Shown here in pieces: positions 45,763 through 52,656 of a stretch of 64,000 bases of DNA. Position numbers and translations under genes: made by a program. Position 1 is the stretch's first letter; each line of letters opens with the position of its first letter. Below the pieces are notes generated by a model that was not told the DNA's origin, made no database searches, and was given only the letters and a program-made list of their open reading frames with translations. Origin of the DNA: Hyphomonas beringensis (GTDB taxonomy: Bacteria; Pseudomonadota; Alphaproteobacteria; Caulobacterales; Hyphomonadaceae); contig NZ_AWFF01000001.1 in assembly GCF_000682755.1 (NCBI RefSeq), positions 124,001-188,000 on the forward strand, read 5' to 3'.

Positions 45763-48351
45763 TTATTCAGCGCACTCTGCATCGCCGGTCGCGGGGGCAA
45801 AGTGAACATCCGCAATGGCAACACTGCCCGCCTCGTCAGAACTGAACGCAGCCGGCACCATCACCATGGACAGGTCCGCCAGACCGATGCAAGCACCGGG
45901 CACCCGATACTCGGCCCACTCATCACTACTCACTGTGACGGTCTCTGTGCCCGCGCACTCGCCATTCTGCTGGCAATTGCCACTAACGACCAGTTGATGT
46001 CTGCCGCCGTCTGGCTGCTTTGCCGCGAAGATGAGATCCATTGCTGTATCCGCTGACCCGCTGATTTTCACCGGTAGGCCCATCGAAACGAAGACCAGTC
46101 TGCCTTGGCTGCCCGGCCCCCAATTCAGAACAAGGCCGTCTTCCTGAATTTTGTAATCGGCGCGGCCAACTTCAAAGCTTCCGACTTCCGTCGCGCCCTG
46201 CTGAAGGGGCACATAATCGCCGCCATACACCAGCATGCCGCTCCAGCTGCCACGCGTCTTGCCGGAAGAGAAGATCTCACGCGGATCGCCGTCCTTCAGG
46301 TCTTCTTCGGTCAGGCCGGAGTCTTCAGAGACAGGCCCGAGATTTGGCGCGTCATCGCCATAGCTGAGGCCATAGCCATAAGCGAAGAGCGGATCATAGC
46401 CCGCTTCCCCCGGATTGGGCTGGTAGCCTTTCGCCTTGGCAGGCCATGAGAAGGACAGACGTCCGGTAAAGTTATATTCAGGCTCTGTCTGGAACAGGAC
46501 ATCAGCGACACCGCCGCCTTCCGTGCCCGGCCACCAGGCCGCAACAAAGGCATCAGAATCGTTCAGCTCCGGGTTCACCCAGAGCGGCCGACCAGACAGG
46601 AACACCGAAACCACCGGAATGCCTTTATCCTTGTAGGTCTTCAGGTGCTCCGTATCGAAATCGTTCGGGCGGAAGTCCAGATTGTTCACGTCGCCCACGC
46701 CTTCGGCATAGGGGTTTTCGCCATAGACGGCGATGACAACATCCGCCTTGGCATCAGACGTACCTTCCGGATCGAAGATGAGCTTTCCGCCACCCGGCAG
46801 AAGCGCTTCTTCGATGCCCTCAAGGATCGACTCGCCATTCGGGAAATAGCTGTTGTCATAGCCGCCACCCTGCCAGGAGAGCGTCCACCCACCAGCAGCC
46901 TTGGCAATAGTATCAGCGCCATCGCCGATCACCAGCACGGTCTTGTCCGTGCTGAGCGGCAGGATATTGTCGTCATTCTTCAACAGGACCAGAGACTCGC
47001 GCACGGCACGGCGGGCCAGCGCCCGCGCCTCGTCAGAGGCCAGCAGGCTTTCTTCATTCGCGCCGGGGCGCTCGCTCGGCGCGGCTTTGTCGAAGATGCC
47101 ATAGGCCAGCTTCACGCGCAGAATACGGCGCACAGCATCGTCCAGACGCTCCATCGGAATATCGCCATTCTGAACATGTCTCAGCGTGGATTCGTAAATG
47201 CCTTTCCAGCTGTCTGGCGCCATGTACATGTCGAGCCCGGCATTCATCGATTGCGGGCAATCCGTGTTCGTACAGCCCGGTACCTGGCCATGACCGTTCC
47301 AGTCCCCGACCACAAAGCCTGTAAAGCCGAGACGGTCTTTCAGGATCTCGGTCAGCATGGCGTGGCTACCATGCATCTTCACGCCATCCCAGCTGGAGAA
47401 GGAAGACATCACGGTCTGTACACCGGCTTCAAGCGCGGTGAAGTATCCTTGCGCGTGAATGTCGATCAGTTCCTGCTCGCTGATCTCAGCGTTGCCCTGG
47501 TCGTGGCCATCCTTGGTGCCGCCATCGGCGACATAATGTTTTGCACTGGAGATGACGCGGCCATTGCCCAGGAAGTCTTCCTGCCCCGGCACACCCTGCA
47601 GACCATGCACAATACGCTCGGCATAGGCAGCGACGATTTCCGGACGCTCGGAATAGCCCTCATAGGTGCGGCCCCAGCGATCATCCTGCGGCGTGGCAAT
47701 TGTGGGCGCGAAGGTCCAGTCATGGCCAGAGACGATAAGTTCCTGCGCCGTGATGCGTGCTATGTCCTCGATCAGATCCGGATCATTCGTGGCGCCCAGA
47801 CCAATATTGTGCGGGAATACAGTGGCCCCGAACAGATTCGCATGTCCGTGCACGGCATCGATGCCCCAGATGACCGGAATGGCGATCTCAACGCCTTCGG
47901 GGTCAATAGACGCATTCCAGTAAGCATCGGCTGCTTCCAGCCAGGCTTCCTTGCTGGCGAACGGTTCGTCGCCCGGCGCAGAGCTGCCGCCGCTGAGCAC
48001 GGAGCCGAGGCGATATTTCTTCACGTCTTCGGGTGTCAGAGAGTCAGTGTCCCCCTGGATCACCTGCCCGACCTTCTGCTCCAGCGTCATCTTAGACATG
48101 ATGTCATCAATGCGTGCCTCAATGGCGGGGTCGAGCGCCGGAACCGTAATGTCCGGCCACAGGCTGGGCGTGACGGTAACATCCGTCTCCGTCATCAGCG
48201 GGGTGGATACAGGCTCTACCGTTTCAATAACGGTCTCGGTCACTTGGACCTCTTCAGGCTCGGACGTGTGCGCACAGGCACTCAGCAAGGCAACGCATGC
48301 CGCGCCGCCCATCAACTTAAGTATGGATGATTTTCGGATCTTGTTGGACAT
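45763..48351 (-). CDS. GH3 beta-glucosidase/exo-glucanase (ExoP-like), lipoprotein
   Basis: An 862-residue exported glycoside hydrolase family 3 enzyme. The signal with lipobox LLSAC (Cys26) is followed by a Pro/Thr/Val-rich linker, the TIM-barrel domain (about 75-415, KHYVADGGTKDGHDQGN and nucleophile Asp350 in FVVGDWNGHG), the alpha/beta sandwich domain (about 440-650, LVLLKNDDNILPLS) and a C-terminal carbohydrate-binding-like domain (about 690-862) as in marine ExoP enzymes. ATG 48351 is preceded by GGAGGA; a longer upstream extension would run inside the porter gene and is rejected. In this locus it may act on xylooligosaccharides as well as beta-glucans. Confidence 0.93.
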   Translation of the reverse strand: MSNKIRKSSILKLMGGAACVALLSACAHTSEPEEVQVTETVIETVEPVSTPLMTETDVTVTPSLWPDITVPALDPAIEARIDDIMSKMTLEQKVGQVIQGDTDSLTPEDVKKYRLGSVLSGGSSAPGDEPFASKEAWLEAADAYWNASIDPEGVEIAIPVIWGIDAVHGHANLFGATVFPHNIGLGATNDPDLIEDIARITAQELIVSGHDWTFAPTIATPQDDRWGRTYEGYSERPEIVAAYAERIVHGLQGVPGQEDFLGNGRVISSAKHYVADGGTKDGHDQGNAEISEQELIDIHAQGYFTALEAGVQTVMSSFSSWDGVKMHGSHAMLTEILKDRLGFTGFVVGDWNGHGQVPGCTNTDCPQSMNAGLDMYMAPDSWKGIYESTLRHVQNGDIPMERLDDAVRRILRVKLAYGIFDKAAPSERPGANEESLLASDEARALARRAVRESLVLLKNDDNILPLSTDKTVLVIGDGADTIAKAAGGWTLSWQGGGYDNSYFPNGESILEGIEEALLPGGGKLIFDPEGTSDAKADVVIAVYGENPYAEGVGDVNNLDFRPNDFDTEHLKTYKDKGIPVVSVFLSGRPLWVNPELNDSDAFVAAWWPGTEGGGVADVLFQTEPEYNFTGRLSFSWPAKAKGYQPNPGEAGYDPLFAYGYGLSYGDDAPNLGPVSEDSGLTEEDLKDGDPREIFSSGKTRGSWSGMLVYGGDYVPLQQGATEVGSFEVGRADYKIQEDGLVLNWGPGSQGRLVFVSMGLPVKISGSADTAMDLIFAAKQPDGGRHQLVVSGNCQQNGECAGTETVTVSSDEWAEYRVPGACIGLADLSMVMVPAAFSSDEAGSVAIADVHFAPATGDAECAE

Positions 48352-48377
48352 AACTTCCTCCCACGGAATTTTATGTA

Positions 48378-48410
48378 AAATAGCCCCCGCCGGTATTCCG
48401 GCAGGGGCCT
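48378..48410 (-). terminator. Intercistronic hairpin between sugar porter and GH3 gene
   Basis: A very stable hairpin GCCCCCGCCGG/CCGGCAGGGGC (48383-48393 with 48398-48408, 4-base loop) lies after the porter stop. The following minus-strand bases UAUUUUA are only partly U-rich. It can terminate part of the transcripts or stabilise the porter mRNA, giving less GH3 than porter. Confidence 0.55.
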
Positions 48411-48422
48411 GAAATTGCGGGC

Positions 48423-49850
48423 TTAGCCCTGCATGTCTTCGAGTTCGAGACCTTTGGTTTCCTTCACCGCCCAGACAACGAAGAAGACAGAGATCAGCGC
48501 GCACACGGCATAGAAGCCATAAGCACCTGTCAGTCCGAAACCGGCCGTTGCCAGCATGATCGGGAAGGTCATCGTGATCGCGAAATTGGCGATCCATTGC
48601 GCAAATCCGGAGACGGCCAAACCTGCACCGCGCACCTGGTTCGGGAACATCTCGCCCAGTGCAACCCACATGACCGGACCCCAGGATGCGTTGAAGAACA
48701 TCACATATGCATTGGCCGCCAGAAGCGCGATCAGACCATAGCTGCCCGGAAGGCTGACAACACCGTCGATCCGCACAGCCTGCGAGAAGCAGAAGGTCAC
48801 GATCGCGAGTGTCACTGCCATGCCAGCTGAGCCAACCAAGAGCAGCGGCTTACGACCAATCCGGTCGATCAGAAGAAGGGCAATGATCACGGCAACGATC
48901 GAGACCGCACCGGAGATGACGTTGATCAGGAGCGCATCGCCTTCAGAGAAGCCGACCGCCTGCCACAGAACAGCGCCATAATAGAACACAACATTGATAC
49001 CAACGAGCTGTTGGAACACGGCGAGGCCGATACCGACCCAGACAATCGGACGGAAGCCGAACTTGCCAAGCGCGTCGCGGATGGACGGCTTGTGATCGTT
49101 CGCGAGGGATTCCTCAATCTCATCCACCTTGCGGTTTGCCGCTTTCGAGCCTGCCAGACGCGTCAGAACAGACCGGGCGCGTTCCGAAGAGCCCTGAGCC
49201 ACCAGAAAGCGCGGGCTTTCCGGAATGAACAGCAGCGCGACCAGGAAGAAGATTGCCGGCAGAAGCTCTACCCAGAACATCCAGCGCCAGCCTTCATAAC
49301 CCATCAGCCATTCGTTCAAGGCGGAACCGCCCGTAGCTTGCGCGATCAGATAGTTGGAGAGGAACGCAATGAAGAGACCGGAAATGATCGCCACCTGCTG
49401 GATCGAGGAGAGCCGTCCGCGATACTTGGCGGGGGCAACCTCTGAAATATAGGCCGGTGACATGACGCTCGCGGCGCCAACGGCAAGACCGCCGATCACG
49501 CGATAGACGACGAATTCCGCTGACGAGCCTGACACGCCAGAGCCCCAGGCGGAGATGATGAAACAGATCGCAGCGGCGATCATCATCGTACGGCGACCAA
49601 AGGCATCTGACAGGCTGCCCGCAAGCGCTGCCCCGACAGCGCAGCCAAGCAGCATGGACGCGACGTTGAAGCCCGTGCCGATATCCTGAGACTGGAATGC
49701 GGCCTTCAGCCCTTCGACCGTCCCGTTGATCACGCCCGAATCGAAGCCGAACAGGAAACCGCCAATGGTCGCGACAGCGGTAATCAGAAGGACTTGCGCA
49801 AAGCTGCCCTCCCCGGATTCCGCCTGTGGATTCAGTGATGCGTCGCTCAT
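48423..49850 (-). CDS. MFS sugar:proton symporter (sugar porter family)
   Basis: A 475-residue twelve-helix transporter of the sugar porter family. Signatures are GGFLFGFDSGVINGT in helix 1, the loop motif SDAFGRRTMMI, AYISEVAPAKYRGRLSSIQQ, the central PESPRFLV and LIDRIGRKPLLLVGS, and GPVMWVALGEMFPNQVRGAG in helix 10. XylE-like members import xylose or glucose with protons, so here it probably imports xylose. ATG 49850 follows GGAGGG and gives the normal N-terminus. It is the first gene of the porter-GH3 unit, downstream of the palindrome at 49960-49973. Confidence 0.93.
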   Translation of the reverse strand: MSDASLNPQAESGEGSFAQVLLITAVATIGGFLFGFDSGVINGTVEGLKAAFQSQDIGTGFNVASMLLGCAVGAALAGSLSDAFGRRTMMIAAAICFIISAWGSGVSGSSAEFVVYRVIGGLAVGAASVMSPAYISEVAPAKYRGRLSSIQQVAIISGLFIAFLSNYLIAQATGGSALNEWLMGYEGWRWMFWVELLPAIFFLVALLFIPESPRFLVAQGSSERARSVLTRLAGSKAANRKVDEIEESLANDHKPSIRDALGKFGFRPIVWVGIGLAVFQQLVGINVVFYYGAVLWQAVGFSEGDALLINVISGAVSIVAVIIALLLIDRIGRKPLLLVGSAGMAVTLAIVTFCFSQAVRIDGVVSLPGSYGLIALLAANAYVMFFNASWGPVMWVALGEMFPNQVRGAGLAVSGFAQWIANFAITMTFPIMLATAGFGLTGAYGFYAVCALISVFFVVWAVKETKGLELEDMQG

Positions 49851-49959
49851 GCGCGCCCTCCCATGTTTGCAGTGACAGGTCAGTTCCTGCCACATGTCTT
49901 TATAATCGAAGCTATGCCCCGTTTTTGATTTGAGAACTAGGACCCCATGGAAAACAGTC

Positions 49960-49973
49960 TGTCAACGTTGACA
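49960..49973. promoter_or_regulatory. Palindromic operator upstream of the sugar porter
   Basis: TGTCAACGTTGACA is a perfect 14-base palindrome with a central CG, 110 bases before the porter start. It suits a LacI-family dimer but differs from the two copies of ATGATACCGCTATCAT, so it may be read by the other LacI regulator or one encoded elsewhere. Confidence 0.55.
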
Positions 49974-50034
49974 TAACTACAAATTCCCAAGTTCGCTCTC
50001 AACCAAACGAAGTTTATGCTAGCGCAAACATAAA

Positions 50035-50058
50035 CTGCCCGGCAACGGGCCGGGCAGT
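50035..50058 (-). terminator. Terminator of the periplasmic coiled-coil gene
   Basis: A perfect 9-base stem CTGCCCGGC/GCCGGGCAG (50035-50043 with 50049-50057) is followed on the minus strand by UUUAUGUUU. It lies 26 bases after the stop at 50084. The U tract is also one arm of an 8-base inverted repeat (50011-50018 with 50029-50036), which may be coincidental. Confidence 0.7.
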
Positions 50059-50083
50059 CCAGAAGAAAATTGTTTTCGGGGGT

Positions 50084-50464
50084 TTATTCTTCAGTTGAGC
50101 AGGTCTGATTATAGGCCGCGATATCCTGGTTCAGCTGACGCACCGTGGCCTGCAGGGCCTGTTCGGACTGCATCAGCTGTTTCTTCCCGGCCTCATAGGC
50201 CTGCTTGGCTTCATCTGCCTTGGCTGCGTGCCCAGCGGATGCCAGGCGCAGCGTTTCAGCATCTTCCCACGCTTCGCCGCGCGTCTCGACCACGACCGCC
50301 AGCTCATCACGCTTAGCTTTCATCTCCTCGATCTCGGCCGCCTTTGGCGCGAGCGTTGCCTGCATCGCCTTGCAGCGCTTAATGTCCGCTGCGGTCATGG
50401 CATCAGCCATCGCACCCTGGGCTGCCAGAGCAACAATCATCGCGGTCACGGTAGTCCTGATCAT
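50084..50464 (-). CDS. Small periplasmic coiled-coil protein, unknown function
   Basis: A 126-residue protein with a signal peptide (MIRTTVTAMIVALAAQGAMA) and a mature part almost entirely helical and heptad-like: AAEIEEMKAKRDELAVVVE and KADEAKQAYEAGKKQLMQSEQ. Cysteines near the beginning (KRC) and end (QTC) of the mature chain could form a disulfide joining the helix ends. No family was recognised. ATG 50464 is chosen because it gives the signal peptide and has AAAGGG upstream; longer in-frame extensions look non-coding. It ends in a good terminator and follows the DUF3137 gene by 94 bases. Confidence 0.65.
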   Translation of the reverse strand: MIRTTVTAMIVALAAQGAMADAMTAADIKRCKAMQATLAPKAAEIEEMKAKRDELAVVVETRGEAWEDAETLRLASAGHAAKADEAKQAYEAGKKQLMQSEQALQATVRQLNQDIAAYNQTCSTEE

Positions 50465-50558
50465 GGAGAGGCCCTTTCTGCAAGTTCCCGGTTTTTCTTG
50501 CATATTTCCACTGAAGCAAAGCTGAACAAGTCTGCCCAGACACTGCCGCATTTGCCCC

Positions 50559-51584
50559 TCAGTCGCCGCGTTCCTGCTCTGCCCGGCGGCGGCCGGCCAA
50601 GACGGCGTCAATAATCTGGAACATGGCGGAAAAATCACTGAGCAGCTCCTTCACGCGGTCCACACTGTCGAAGGGTTTGAACATGCTGCCGGGCTCAAAC
50701 AGGTTTCCGCCCTCCAGCGTGATATACATCTGGCCTTCATTGAAAGCGCACTTCAAACGTCCGCCATGGAAGGCATCCTCCAGATCGACGAGCTTCTGCA
50801 TCAGGTCCGGCGTCAGCAGGAATCGGCTTTCGACCTGGTCTGTGGTGTACACCTCAAAGATCTTTTCGAATCTCGGGTCTTCCAGAGCAGCACGCTGCAA
50901 CCCTTTGCCGCCGCCGAATCGATTGAAGATGCCAGCATCGCGCGTCACCAGCGTGCGGCCATAGAATGTCTTGGGGAAATCAAATCGCAGACACTGCCCC
51001 TGAAACACGGTGACCCAACTTGTCTTGGTTCGCCCCTTGGAATCAGTGCTCGTACGGCGTTCTTCCAGATGCGCCTCGAACAGTTCGAAATCGACGCCAT
51101 GACGCTGGCCGGTCAGATGGTCCTCATAGCTGGCCCTGTCCCAGCTGGGTACGATGCCCACATCATGATGCTTGTAGATCGTATCAACCGCACCCGGTTC
51201 GGCCGTGAAGTTCAGCCCCAGATGCTGCGCAACCGGCAGGACGATCAGATCCTTGGCCTCACGCCCTACTTTCCGGACATCCCGGCCGCCCCAATACAGA
51301 TAGCCCACGCCGACAATGACGGAGATGAACGCCACAATAGGCTGCCGAATGACAATCAGACCGATCACAACGCCCAGCGCCGCCACAGCAATGCCGACAT
51401 AGCGCGCCTTGCGTGCCTTTGAGACGGCATCCTGGCGGTCCCCCTCACGTGCCAGCAGGGCCGGACGGATCTCCTCCTGATAGACGCGCGGAAAGTCCCG
51501 GAACTCCTCGGGCAGATCCTTCAGGCTATGGACCACGTCCGGGTCCAGCCCGCCTGCTTCCATGTCTGTGCGCTCATCCGTCAT
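50559..51584 (-). CDS. DUF3137-family membrane protein
   Basis: A 341-residue protein resembling the DUF3137 family. An acidic N-terminus is followed by two adjacent transmembrane helices (about 61-79 and 82-100, YVGIAVAALGVVIGLIVI and IVAFISVIVGVGYLYWGG) and a long cytoplasmic domain with FELFEAHLEERR, TVFQGQCLRFDFPKTFYGRTLV and ALEDPRFEKIFEVYTTDQVESRFLLTP, the last being diagnostic for the family. Members are often annotated as Galanin-like or unknown; function is not established. It lies between an isoaspartyl peptidase gene and the coiled-coil gene on the same strand. Confidence 0.8.
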   Translation of the reverse strand: MTDERTDMEAGGLDPDVVHSLKDLPEEFRDFPRVYQEEIRPALLAREGDRQDAVSKARKARYVGIAVAALGVVIGLIVIRQPIVAFISVIVGVGYLYWGGRDVRKVGREAKDLIVLPVAQHLGLNFTAEPGAVDTIYKHHDVGIVPSWDRASYEDHLTGQRHGVDFELFEAHLEERRTSTDSKGRTKTSWVTVFQGQCLRFDFPKTFYGRTLVTRDAGIFNRFGGGKGLQRAALEDPRFEKIFEVYTTDQVESRFLLTPDLMQKLVDLEDAFHGGRLKCAFNEGQMYITLEGGNLFEPGSMFKPFDSVDRVKELLSDFSAMFQIIDAVLAGRRRAEQERGD

Positions 51585-51623
51585 GCAAAGTGTCCTCGAT
51601 AAGTGGCAGCCCGAGATGGTCCG

Positions 51624-52613
51624 TCATTCGTCACCATAGATGGCGGTCTCGCTACCGGAGGCGTCGATCATGCCGCGATACATGCCTTCGGAATTGAATT
51701 CGAAGGCATAGTGGCCGTCTCCGTCAATCACGATGACGCCGCCATCGCCGCCCAGTGCGGCCACCTCGCCAAGCGCGACGCGCGACGCCTCATTAATGCT
51801 TTCGCCAGCCAGCTTCACGCGGTCGCAAATCGTCTTCGCCACGCCGACACGGATGAAGTATTCGCCATGCCCGGTGGCAGAGACAGCGCAGACGCCGTTT
51901 TCGGCATAGGTCGCAGCGCCGATCAGGGGCGAATCGCCCACACGGCCCATGGCCTTCGCGGTCATGCCGCCCGTCGTGGTCGCAGCCGCCAGATTGCCCT
52001 GGGAATCAATAGCTACAGCACCAACCGTGCCATGCCGGTCTGCCGCCTGGCGGACCTGCTCTTCCAGAACACGCTCAAGCGACTGGCGACGACGATCGGT
52101 GTCGAAATAGGAATTGTCGACGATTTCCAGATGCTGCGACTCAGCAAAGCGATCTGCGCCCTCCCCGGCGAACATGACATGCTCTGACTTGTCCATGACA
52201 GCTCGCGCCGCCTTGATCGGGTTCTTTACGCGAGTGACGCCTGTGACAGCGCCGGCATTCCTGTCGCGGCCATCCATGATCGATGCGTCCAGCTCATGCA
52301 CACCTGCCGCCGTGAACACAGCGCCATAGCCAGCATTGAAGAGCGGATCATCTTCCATCGGGATGACGGCTGCCTCAACCGCATCCAGTGCGCTGCCGCC
52401 GTTGCGCAGTATGTCTGCCCCGGCCTCGAGTGCGGTTTGAAGGGCAGCGGTATAGGCCACTTCCTTTTCGGGCGTCATGCCATCCCGCGTGATGACGCCC
52501 GCCCCGCCATGGATCACCAGCCGCCACTCAGGCACGTCCGCCTCCGGCTTCGGGGCTGTGGCACAGGCACTGAGCGCAGCCGCCGCAGCGATTGCGAAAA
52601 TACGAAGGATCAT
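51624..52613 (-). CDS. Isoaspartyl peptidase/L-asparaginase, exported
   Basis: A 329-residue Ntn-hydrolase that should cleave itself before Thr196 (DRHGTVGAVAID) to form the catalytic nucleophile. Family segments include LVIHGGAGVI near 32, NGGSALDAVEAAVIPMEDDPLFNAGYGAVF (71-100) and SATGHGEYFIRV near 245. The enzyme hydrolyses beta-aspartyl dipeptides and asparagine. The N-terminus MILRIFAIAAAAALSACATAP has a lipobox (Cys17), so this copy is predicted to be a lipoprotein. AGGAG precedes the ATG by eight bases. It follows valS by 43 bases. Confidence 0.92.
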   Translation of the reverse strand: MILRIFAIAAAAALSACATAPKPEADVPEWRLVIHGGAGVITRDGMTPEKEVAYTAALQTALEAGADILRNGGSALDAVEAAVIPMEDDPLFNAGYGAVFTAAGVHELDASIMDGRDRNAGAVTGVTRVKNPIKAARAVMDKSEHVMFAGEGADRFAESQHLEIVDNSYFDTDRRRQSLERVLEEQVRQAADRHGTVGAVAIDSQGNLAAATTTGGMTAKAMGRVGDSPLIGAATYAENGVCAVSATGHGEYFIRVGVAKTICDRVKLAGESINEASRVALGEVAALGGDGGVIVIDGDGHYAFEFNSEGMYRGMIDASGSETAIYGDE

Positions 52614-52656
52614 GAGGGAGGCTCCTGTTCATTTGATGACAGGATGCCCCCATTGA

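Noticed and set aside
46645-48330. Open frame of 561 codons opposite the GH3 gene
   Set aside because: Antisense shadow of a gene with intact family motifs; low-complexity composition, no ribosome site or domain seen.
48352-48669. N-terminal extension of the GH3 reading frame
   Set aside because: The extension runs through the 3' end of the sugar porter gene in another frame; the ATG at 48351 has a strong ribosome site and begins a lipoprotein signal.
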